From: Cerioporus squamosus
Lineage: Eukaryota; Basidiomycota; Agaricomycetes; Polyporales; Polyporaceae
Direction: 5' to 3'
Assembly (NCBI GenBank): GCA_022592435.1
Contig: JABYQS010000001.1
Span: 372,001 to 436,000, forward strand
Length of the DNA: 64,000 nt
Below the pieces are notes generated by a model. It saw nothing but the letters and a program-made list of their open reading frames with translations, ran no database searches and was not told the DNA's origin. Shown here in pieces: positions 56,801 to 64,000 of the stretch (positions within the stretch are counted from its first letter, which is position 1; every line of letters starts with the position of its first letter). The position numbers and the translations under genes are program-made.

Positions 56801-58519
56801 AGGGGGTTCGTCAGCGTGAGCGAGCTGCTCGTGCAGGGCGGGGCAAAGGCCAAGAAGAAGTTGGCTCACGTAGACCTCGAGCATGCCGACGAAGACGACT
56901 CAGATGATGAAGAGATAGAGGCTGGTATTTTCGGGCCGCGCAGAACCAAGTCGGCCTCCGCTGCTACGTCGTCGAAAGGAAAGAAGAAGGGCCTCGCACG
57001 TAGCGCGACCGCTGCTGCCCCGTCTGCGAAGGCCAAGAAGAAGTCCACAAAGCAGGCGACGCTAACGCAGCTTGATCTGAACTCGAACGACGATTCTGAC
57101 GACCGGGACATCGAACTTGGACTCTTCACCTCCAGGAAGCCCAATACGGACGAGCGCAAGAAGGCATCTCAGAGACGTACCCACTCACCGAATGGTTTTC
57201 GGACGGCGAGAGCGTTTGCGATGCGGTCGAGTTCACCTGAGGTTCCTCTACACGACTTCGTCATCGACATCACCAGTAGCCCCGAGCCTCCCGATCGCTC
57301 CGCTCGTGCTATGCTCGATTCATCCCCCGAACGACCATTGCAAGCTAGACGGCGACTGAAGCGCAAGCAATCCTCTTCCCCCGAACGCCCTCTGAAGGCG
57401 ACCTCCCAAAGCACGAGCAGCGGAAGCCAGAGCAAGAAGTCGGGACGATCATCGAACCCACCCCAGCGGTCCACGTCGCCGTCTTCTCGCAGCGTCTCAG
57501 CAGACTCGCCCAAGCCTGCAACTGGAGATGATAGCATGGCATGGCTCATCGAGGACGATGATGACCTTGTCGTCCCTGACCCCTCACCTGGGCCGTCGCG
57601 ACCTAAACCTGTGACGCGGGCAGGCTTTGGCGATGAGCCTCTGTTTCTCGAGTCGTCGCCTGTGCCCATGACGTCTCCACCACGCTTACCTTCGGATGAC
57701 GAGAAGGACGAGCCTCCGTTCCTAGACGAATCACCCATCCTCGAATCCCCGCCCCGCCCCAATGGCAAGGTGGTGCGCATATCGTCTCCCAAACGGTCGG
57801 GGCCTTCGTTCAAGACAGACATGGGTCCACCCGCTCTTCCTGTCAAGATCACGAACGCCTCACCATCGTTCTCTGCTAGTGATGATTGGGCTCCAGAACC
57901 TACATTCGCGGTCCGTGCACCAGGAAACAACACGCGCAAGCGCGTCGCCGCGGAAGTTATCGACGTCGAGTCTTCGCCTCTCGCTCCTCCTCCGCCCTCT
58001 CAACGCCGTCTCCAACGCGAGCGTCCGCGCTCTCCGTCCCCGGTTGCAGCAGATGGAAGTCCACTGCGGCCACCCAGGAAGAAGCAGCGCAAGTTCCAGG
58101 ACGCGGCGGACGCGCAGAAGCACAATCCGTGGATCGATCTGGAGGCGACGCACTCAGGCGACGAGCTCAGCGCGGGGCCTTCCGACGCGGACACCCAATT
58201 CGACAGCGACGACCACATGTTCCTCACGGAGCCGGGAGAGACGCAGATAGACCCGCTGTACGATCAGTCTGCGATCTACCGCCAGAGTTTGTTGACGCAG
58301 ATCCCCGGCGCGGCCGGGCCCGTCTTCGCCAACCGCCCTGTGCGGCGGGGCCGCGTCGCGTTTGGGCCGAACGGGGCAGGACCATCCAGGTATGGGAGGG
58401 GGCGATCGAGCTCCCCGATGGAAGAGGATGATGAGCCGGACGAGTATGTGACAGGGAGCTTTGTGGTGGACGATGATGCAGAGATATCTTTTGTGAACGA
58501 GGGGTCAAGTGAACTTTGA
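53819..58519 (+). CDS. MPH1: FANCM/MPH1-family DEAH DNA helicase
   Basis: 3'-5' DNA translocase that dissolves D-loops and remodels stalled forks. The acidic N-terminus ([20 protein letters not shown]) leads to the helicase: [20 protein letters not shown], Walker [31 protein letters not shown] ([19 protein letters not shown]), LALTATPGG, the C-terminal lobe [38 protein letters not shown] and motif [10 protein letters not shown]. The last 650 residues are Ser/Pro/Asp rich, with SSPERPL-like repeats and many SP sites. About twelve exons. A 4-nt exon (54594-54597) is required to join the acidic N-terminus to the helicase in frame. About 1,300 residues, within fungal range. Confidence 0.93.
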
Positions 58520-58645
58520 TTAGACTGACAAGGACCAAGTGGACGATGGAGCAAGTGTATATTATCATTATGCGCGTATGGTATCGTAGTATCAAACATC
58601 CCAGCTTTTCTTCAGTCACTCGAAACCAGCGGTGAGGAGGCCAGG

Positions 58646-59949
58646 TCATTTGGACAGGAATTGCCAGACCTTGGAGGCGACTCCTGCCATCGTCTCTTTC
58701 CATTGCTTGCCGCCGGCCTCCCCTGCCTCTTGCGCGCTCTGCAGGGCGTAAGGAACACCGCGATCCCCGCCGTGGCTCACTCCGGGAACCAGCGGAAGTT
58801 CGCCCAAAACATCTACGCCGAAGCGCGCCGCCGTCGCTCGGAAAGAAGCCGGAGAACCGAATAGTTCGTGCGGTGAGGAGCATGATGGGCAGATGAAATG
58901 GCTCTCATTCAACAGCAGACCCACAATCTGACAGTTGAGAGCGTTCAGCGCAGCTCAGAGCCCGGTATGCTGCCACGGCGACTCACCGGTACAGAGACCT
59001 TCTGGAACATCGTGACGCCCTTGCGGACATCCGTCAACGCGACGTCCTGCGGCGTGGAGACGATCACAGCGCCTAGAGAGAGGACGAGTAGTCAGCCAAC
59101 CGTCGTACATCTGAAGTGCACTCAACTGACCATCCACATTGACCAGTTGGCCAAGCGTCAGCGGCACATCGCCGGTCCCTGGCGGCATGTCAATGACGAG
59201 GACGTCGAGCTCGGCGCCGGACACGGGATCGCGCCAGTCGACGTCGAAGAGGAGCTGCTGCACGGCTTTCTGCACCATGAGGCCGCGCCAGACGACGGGG
59301 GTGTCCGCGGAGGAGTCGCTTCCTGGTGCTTTCGGGAGGAGGAAGCCCATGGACATGCATGGGAGGCCATGGTTCACGATGGGGCGGATTGCCCCCGCTG
59401 GAAGGAAGCGTGTGGTCAGCGGACAGGACGATGTGGCGCGCGACGGGAAGTGCACTTGCCGTCAGTCAGCTCGGGTTCTTCTGCGTTTTCGAGGGCCATG
59501 AGCTTGGGGATGGAAGGCCCGAAGATGTCGAGGTCCAGCACCCCAACCCGTGGTCTCTGCCGGGGTGCATTCTCGGAGTGAAGGGCGAGCGAAAAAGCCA
59601 AGTTCACTGTCGGTTGGGGCGTGTAAGTGGACTCGAGCCGGGTGAGTAGGACAGCGAGAACGACGTACCAGCGACGGTGCTCTTGCCTACGCCGCCCTTG
59701 CCGCTGGCGACAGCGAGGACTTTCTTGACGTGCGGCAGAGATCTCTTCTGGATTGGCCCGCCTTTGCGCGGCATCTGCGGCGGCGGGCCGGGTCGTCTGG
59801 GAAGGCCCTACATGGGTCAACGTGTCGCACTTGGGTGACTGCCGAGAGATGCTCACCAGCGGGTTTTCATGTCGGACAGATGCGCTGGATGCTATCCATC
59901 TTGTCTGAAGCCTTGCTGAGGCCGCTCGGGTCTTGCAGAGAGACAGCAT
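58646..59949 (-). CDS. IND1: Iron-sulfur protein IND1/NUBPL (Mrp/NBP35 family)
   Basis: Mitochondrial P-loop ATPase that delivers Fe-S clusters to respiratory complex I. The ATG at 59949 gives an Arg/Ser presequence ([20 protein letters not shown]). Then come [20 protein letters not shown], Walker [93 protein letters not shown], and the cluster-binding pair CPSC ([14 protein letters not shown]). The end is a helix [20 protein letters not shown]. All signature motifs of the family are present. About six exons. Presence of a complex-I assembly factor fits a filamentous fungus rather than a fermentative yeast. Confidence 0.93.
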
Positions 59950-60370
59950 GGTCGGGCTCATCGCGACGAGACGCCATGACGTGAGTGGTCAATGACGGCG
60001 CCTAACGTTTGCGCTCCAAAGATGGCAATCATTTACGAACAACTCCCGCCTTGCCCTGACAGTAAGTCTGCGCAGCTCTCAGGTACACAACGGGGCTGCA
60101 ACCGGCTGAGACCGCCGGAAAGATTATCATCTGGCTGTGGGTGGGGCGGCGTTGATGGTCAAGACTCGGACGGCTGAGCATGCAGGCCAAGCGGTGCTCG
60201 GCGACAGTCAACGGAGGAGGCCCTCGAAACGGTGCGCCTCGGTGCGCTTCCCCTTGGTGCGCAAAGCACGAGCTACTCGTGCACACGCATCTTCTGGACC
60301 TCTTCTGGCGCGGCTGGTGTGTTGTATATCCTGCGCGTACTCGGCGCGTATACGCAGGCTAGCAGGCGGG
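59950..60370. other. Intergenic flank left of the transposon
   Basis: No gene. It includes the promoter side of IND1 and ends with the 9-bp target duplication GCAGGCGGG (60362-60370) that abuts the transposon. Short frames here are compositional. Confidence 0.4.
60362..60370 (+). repeat. Left target-site duplication
   Basis: GCAGGCGGG directly abuts the left inverted repeat and is repeated exactly at 60895-60903. The base before it (A, 60361) also matches, but on the right it belongs to the inverted repeat. Confidence 0.8.
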
Positions 60371-60430
60371 TGGTCTCGTACCCAGACTATGTACGGGATG
60401 AGGTCGCACCCCACCACCGCACCTACCCGA
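60371..60430 (+). repeat. Left terminal inverted repeat
   Basis: 60 nt, reverse complement of 60835-60894 at every position. Outer end TGGTCTCG, inner end ACCTACCCGA. Confidence 0.92.
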
Positions 60431-60834
60431 GTCCTGAGGGCAGCGCGTCACAGATGGCCGTGTTTCTACTGAGATCTTCATATGTATACTCCCCAGAACA
60501 TGACTGAGAGGTAGAGAGAACGTGCAAGAACATCAGGAGATTTTCTGAACCATTTGCTGCCCAGGAAATACTCCCCAAGTCGTTGGTAGGCAGTAGAGTA
60601 GTACTGCAGACAGGGCAGGAGGCTCAATACTGGGAGTGGCGCTATGGTTCTTAATTCCAATCATGCCCAAACATCTCGGGCACGATCAGAGGTCTTGCGA
60701 GACTAGAATACAGGTGAATAACATCTAGACCAAGTGCAAAGTAGCTGCGAGGCGGTCGGAGCTCGGGGGCGCTTAAGCCCGGAAAGTTCCCACGGGGGGG
60801 AGGTAGGAGGTCTCTATCAAACTGCCCCAGACGT

Positions 60835-60894
60835 TCGGGTAGGTGCGGTGGTGGGGTGCGACCTCATCCCGTACATAGTCTGGGTACGAGACCA
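60835..60894 (-). repeat. Right terminal inverted repeat
   Basis: 60 nt, reverse complement of 60371-60430 with no mismatch. Outer end reads CGAGACCA on the plus strand. Confidence 0.92.
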
Positions 60895-60903
60895 GCAGGC
60901 GGG
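60895..60903 (+). repeat. Right target-site duplication
   Basis: GCAGGCGGG, exact direct copy of 60362-60370, starting at the first base after the right inverted repeat. Confidence 0.8.
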
Positions 60904-61198
60904 GAGGCGGAGACTTGCCATTGGTTGCCAAGACGATGAGAAGGGCGGAGCCTGGCCGGACGTCTGCGGTGCCCCGAATGAGAGTCGCTACCTAGCCGCC
61001 GCCAAGTGATCTGCAAAGGCGCCGATATCAAAGGGCGGACGCAGTGGGCAGATTTCGCACCTCCCTCTCTCCTCCATCTCCCTCCAGCCCCGACGCCCTC
61101 GACGACTACAGCGGACGCTCCTTCCAGCTTCGTCCTTCCTTCGTGCCAACCGCGCATCCACATTCGTTGCTTCGCTTTCGTGCAATTTCCAAGAAGCC
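60904..61198 (+). promoter_or_regulatory. Promoter and leader of the LysM gene
   Basis: 295 nt between the transposon and the LysM ATG. Pyrimidine-rich from about 61060, as in other leaders in this window. No clear TATA box. The transposon insertion could have displaced or supplied upstream elements. Confidence 0.4.
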
Positions 61199-61946
61199 AT
61201 GTTCGCCCGCTCAGTCGTCGCAGCTTTCGTCGCTGTCCCCTTCGTTGCTAGCAGTACGTATCCCACCGTCCGTCTGCCCCTCGGGACATGCACCGACGCA
61301 ATCTGTCTACAGCTGCTTTTGCTGCATCCTGCACCCGCACGTACACCGTCAAGGAGGGTGATTGGTGTGACACCATCTCCGCTGCCAACAATGTCTCGAC
61401 GTACGTCCACATGATCGACATGGACCATGAGCCTTCGCCCTAACAGACCCTCGTGTATAGCTACCAGCTCTCTGCTGTGAACCCCGGCATTGACGCCGTT
61501 TGCCACAACCTCGAGGTTGGCAGCACCCTCTGCCTCGGCACTGAGGGCGAGGACTGCAACACGACTCACGTCGTTGCGGCCGGCGAGGACTGCGATGGTA
61601 TCCAGAGCGTGTACGGCATCAACTCGACCTTGCTCTTCACGAACAACCCCCAGCTTCACGCGGACTGCAGCAACCTCTACTCTGGCGAGGTACGTTTGGC
61701 TCTGGCCGTGCCCCGTCTTCCATGCAAGCTGATGTATGATCTGATCAAATTCAGGTTGTCTGCGTTGCCAAGTCTGCCCTTGTCGCTGCTGCCCCTGACG
61801 CGACCAGTGTCATCGCGACTACTGCTGCTCCCTCTACCACTTTCGCTGCTGCCACGACAAGCTCGGCCGCTCCTGCTACCACCTCTGCGGCCGACGAGGA
61901 TGACTCCGACGATGACGACGAGATCCCCTTCTGCGACGAGCTTTAA
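61199..61946 (+). CDS. Secreted LysM-domain protein (two LysM repeats, acidic tail)
   Basis: Possible chitin- or glycan-binding secreted protein. The ATG at 61199 gives a signal peptide (MFARSVVAAFVAVPFVAS...AFAASC). LysM 1 is RTYTVKEGDWCDTISAANNV, then YQLSAVNPGIDAVCHNLEVG. LysM 2 is HVVAAGEDCDGIQSVYGINS, then LFTNNPQLHADCSNLYSGE. Paired Cys fit fungal-type LysM. A Ser/Thr/Ala-rich stretch follows, and the product ends in an Asp run then EIPFCDEL. There is no GPI tail. Four exons. The final CDEL resembles an ER-retrieval tetrapeptide only loosely, so secretion remains likelier. Such proteins range from plant-immunity suppressors to self-wall proteins; which applies is unknown. Confidence 0.88.
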
Positions 61947-62339
61947 ACGAGTCGCACTACATACCACACCGGACGACTAGAGTCTCGCACCTGCGCGATG
62001 CTCTTGTCATCCTCTCGTCGCTCGTACATGACGGACACCTCTACACTTTAATCTACTGTCTGTTTGTTCCTGTCGTTTACCCCTACATACCCGTGATAGT
62101 GAGCTTCGCGTAGATAGCCCTGTGGGTCTGTTGGTAGCCTGTCACAATGTGGAAGTGGATTGGGGTCCAGTGGATCCTGGGTTTGATATCAGCACCTCAG
62201 CTTGGGCCATACACTCATCGACGATGAAACAAGCTTCTCCGACAGCAGGGTTACAATGTCCTTTGCAGAGCAATAACGACAGCAAATTAAAGCAATAACA
62301 CGATGTTTCCCTTCCGCCTCCTGCGACAACCCCTGCCCA
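61947..62339. other. Convergent 3' region
   Basis: 393 nt between the LysM and PSF1 stops, holding their 3' UTRs. No gene or repeat seen. Confidence 0.45.
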
Positions 62340-63110
62340 CTACGACTCCTCCAAGTAGCCCTGCACAATGAGATGCTCGATGTCGGACCTTCGCACCAGG
62401 AAACGATGGCCCCGCCTGAAGTCGATCGCGCCCAGCTCCGTGTGCACGATTCCGCAATCGCGCACGACGCGCACATGCACCTGCAGGTCCTTCGGCGGGT
62501 GCGCAATCGGCGCGAAGAGATCGATATCCTCCGTCAGCCCGTGCCCCGCGCCCGCCGCAGACGAGAACGCCTCCGTGCGCAACGTCACCAGCGACGCCGC
62601 GTACGAGCGCAGGAAGTCCACCTCGTGCGGCGATAGCTTCGAGCGGATGTCCTGCGGCGCGGACACGGCTGCCCCGCTCGCCTGGGCGTCCCCTTGCCCC
62701 GGCTGCAACTGTGCTTGCGCAGGGGGCAGCGAGAGCAACAGCGGGAGCGCACCGCCAACGGACCAGTACAGGTCCTTGAGAAACTCGAGCCGGTGCTGGT
62801 GGTACGCGAGGAGACAGCGCTTGTTGCGGAGGATCGCGGTCTGGTAGAGCAGGACGGTGGGCATGACGCGTTCGCTCTCCTTCTGCTTCTGTGCGTCGAG
62901 CGTCGCGTCAGGATCGTCGTCGTCGTCGCCCCCGGTTGGGGCGGTGTTTATGAGGAGGGCCTCTATGCGCGCGTCGAGGTCGCGCTGCTCGCGGATGATG
63001 GAGCGCACGAGGACGTCGTTGTATTTGAGAAGGGTGTTTGTTGCGGTGGAGCGCCGGGATTCGGTGAGGAGCTGCGTGGCGAGGTCGCCGAACTGATGGG
63101 CGGAATTCAT
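62340..63110 (-). CDS. PSF1: GINS complex subunit PSF1
   Basis: Part of the CMG replicative helicase (Cdc45-MCM-GINS). Intronless, 256 residues from the ATG at 63110 (MNSAHQFGDLATQLLTESRR). The A-domain has NDVLVRSIIREQRDLDARIE and the family hallmark RNKRCLLAYHQHRLEFLKDL. The middle carries LSPHEVDFLRSYAASLVTLR. The C-terminal B-domain is PPKDLQVHVRVVRDCGIVHT, then FLVRRSDIEHLIVQGYLEES, as in Psf1 of yeast and man. An Asp-rich insert (GGDDDDDPDAT) and a Gln/Ala/Pro loop are lineage-specific. A single-exon gene is exceptional in this window. Confidence 0.93.
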   Translation of the reverse strand: MNSAHQFGDLATQLLTESRRSTATNTLLKYNDVLVRSIIREQRDLDARIEALLINTAPTGGDDDDDPDATLDAQKQKESERVMPTVLLYQTAILRNKRCLLAYHQHRLEFLKDLYWSVGGALPLLLSLPPAQAQLQPGQGDAQASGAAVSAPQDIRSKLSPHEVDFLRSYAASLVTLRTEAFSSAAGAGHGLTEDIDLFAPIAHPPKDLQVHVRVVRDCGIVHTELGAIDFRRGHRFLVRRSDIEHLIVQGYLEES

Positions 63111-63558
63111 GGTACAGGGTAGATTGTCTGGAGGATGGGATGCGGTCAACAGGGGTCGATGGGAGGACGGATGGTCATCGTCGGAGACAGTACTAAGACG
63201 CGCGTACAGCAGCACGCGTCTGTCGCGTCTCGACGCGTCGGGTCACACTCGAGTCTGTCACGATCACTCTAACCCTCCCGCCACAACGTCATCCTGGAGA
63301 GATTGCCGCCTGTGTCTGCCTGGCCTGTGGACGTGCTGTTGTTCTTGTTCAGGTATAAGCGAGTAGCATCACACACTGGAAAGTCCACAATGCATGCGTC
63401 TTTTAAATGAAATAAAAGCGGCGCAGTCGTCGCAGAAGGTTGTCTGAATTAAATTTACGGGACAGAAATTCAATATACACCAAATGTCGACGTCTACGAG
63501 CACCGCAGCGACCAAACTCATTTTGCGCTCACCTCCGAGATGAGTCATACGGCAACCA
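63111..63558. promoter_or_regulatory. Promoter of PSF1 and 3' region of RBR gene
   Basis: 448 nt between two minus-strand genes. AT-rich from 63395 to 63480, which likely marks the 3' end of the RBR gene. Otherwise no gene or repeat seen. Confidence 0.4.
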
Positions 63559-64000
63559 TCAAGTACAACTGCATGTCTTCCAAACAGCAGCGCAGAGGTA
63601 GCAGAACTGCGCCTGGCACAGGCATATCATGTGCGGACATCCCTCGGTGCGTTCCACGACGTGGAGGCATGACGGACAGCGCGACCATCCCCGCGCCTTT
63701 GCGAATTCGAGCATCGCCTCGTCCAGCTCTCTCGACGCGCAGGTCTCCCCAGGGTGTGCTTCCCGCTTGCAGGAGCCACATGTGACAGTGCCGCACTCCG
63801 CGCATAGAATGGGGACCGGCGTGGTCGGAGTGGCACCTCTCATGAAGGTCGAACAGTGGGGGTTGCAGCAGTACACCGGGTCTTTGGTCCGGAACTCGAG
63901 TGCTCGCCGTTCGAAGCGGCTGATAAGCCCGGCGTCCAGGTGCTCGTGTACGTCTTCCAGATCGAGATCGTCGCAGCAGCGCGGAGGGAAGAGAGATGCG
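63559..64000 (-). CDS. RBR-type E3 ubiquitin ligase, C-terminal part (cut by window end)
   Basis: The open frame enters from beyond position 64000, so the N-terminus is missing. Visible: FPPRCCDDLDLEDV, the IBR-like VYCCNPHCSTFMRG with CAECGTVTCGSCKREAHPG, and RING2 CPSCLHVVERTEGCPHMICL with the expected catalytic Cys in EGC, then CQAQFCYLCAAVWKTCSC, stop at TGA 63559-63561. This is the ARI-like/general fungal RBR type, different from the RWD protein at 19.7 kb. The layout (IBR ending with H, then RING2) is complete from about residue 50 of the visible part. Confidence 0.88.
   Translation of the reverse strand, partial: ASLFPPRCCDDLDLEDVHEHLDAGLISRFERRALEFRTKDPVYCCNPHCSTFMRGATPTTPVPILCAECGTVTCGSCKREAHPGETCASRELDEAMLEFAKARGWSRCPSCLHVVERTEGCPHMICLCQAQFCYLCAAVWKTCSCT

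Larger units (their letters stand above)
60371..60894. mobile_element. Non-autonomous DNA transposon (MITE-like, Mutator-type by TSD and TIR)
   Basis: A 524-bp element with perfect 60-bp terminal inverted repeats (60371-60430 and 60835-60894), beginning TGGTCTCG and flanked by a perfect 9-bp direct duplication GCAGGCGGG on both sides. The match also continues weakly inward (a shared GGGCAG at inner positions 8-13). The 404-bp middle is more AT-rich than the flanks and holds no plausible protein, so the element depends on a transposase elsewhere. Long inverted repeats plus a 9-bp duplication suit Mutator-like elements best; Merlin-type (8-9 bp duplications) is an alternative, while hAT (8 bp, short repeats) fits less well. 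Perfect arms suggest recent insertion. It lies about 300 nt upstream of the LysM gene ATG and about 420 nt upstream of IND1. Confidence 0.9.

Noticed and set aside
62373..63122. Plus-strand frames opposite PSF1
   Set aside because: PSF1 is a clear single-exon gene; these are mirror frames of its GC-rich codons.

Overview
This window is nuclear DNA from a filamentous basidiomycete, most likely an Agaricomycete. The GC content is moderate, genes are compact and sit on both strands, and almost every gene is cut by many introns of about 50-70 nt with GTRNGT donors and YAG acceptors. Several gene families also point this way: a BIM1-like (X325) copper protein, a TPR/DUF4470 protein, a LysM secreted protein, and small conserved basidiomycete proteins. 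I see no rRNA, tRNA, CRISPR or telomere repeats. Taxonomy below Basidiomycota is inference. The start, stop and exon joins given here were read by eye, not from transcripts.

Layout. 1-0.9 kb: no recognisable gene. 0.9-5.4 kb: HAS1 RNA helicase (minus, carrying four single-base frameshifts), peptidyl-tRNA hydrolase PTH2 and an Mpv17/SYM1 membrane protein. 5.6-12 kb: UTP4, TIM10, a small zinc-binding protein and threonine aldolase. 12.2-17.6 kb: the large URB2/Npa2 gene. 18.2-25.4 kb: a small unknown protein with a possible H...NC papain-like signature, an RWD-RBR ubiquitin ligase and a multi-KH RNA-binding protein. 26.2-38.5 kb: TPR/DUF4470 protein, LRR/F-box-like protein, TFIIE-alpha, V-ATPase subunit C, a mercaptopyruvate sulfurtransferase and a small conserved protein. 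39.9-41.8 kb: a copper-acquisition pair (BIM1-like secreted protein plus CTR copper transporter). 42.9-44.5 kb: a mitochondrial single-domain rhodanese followed by frataxin. 44.9-58.5 kb: unknown nuclear-type protein, WDR70, a BET double-bromodomain protein, a G-patch/zinc-finger protein and the FANCM/MPH1 helicase. 58.6-64 kb: IND1/NUBPL iron-sulfur assembly protein, a non-autonomous DNA transposon (perfect 60-bp inverted repeats, 9-bp target duplication), a LysM protein, GINS subunit PSF1 and a partial RBR ligase running off the end.

Themes. Most genes are housekeeping: ribosome biogenesis (HAS1, UTP4, URB2), mitochondrial import and Fe-S metabolism (TIM10, frataxin, IND1, rhodaneses), replication and repair (PSF1, MPH1, WDR70) and transcription (TFIIE-alpha, BDF1). 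Co-location of these looks incidental. The exception is the BIM1-like/CTR pair, which makes functional sense as a copper-uptake unit.

The observations most worth following are the transposon at 60.4-60.9 kb, the copper pair, three microexons (4, 6 and 15 nt) needed to keep MPH1, PTH2 and threonine aldolase in frame, the multiply frameshifted HAS1, and the unknown H...NC protein.
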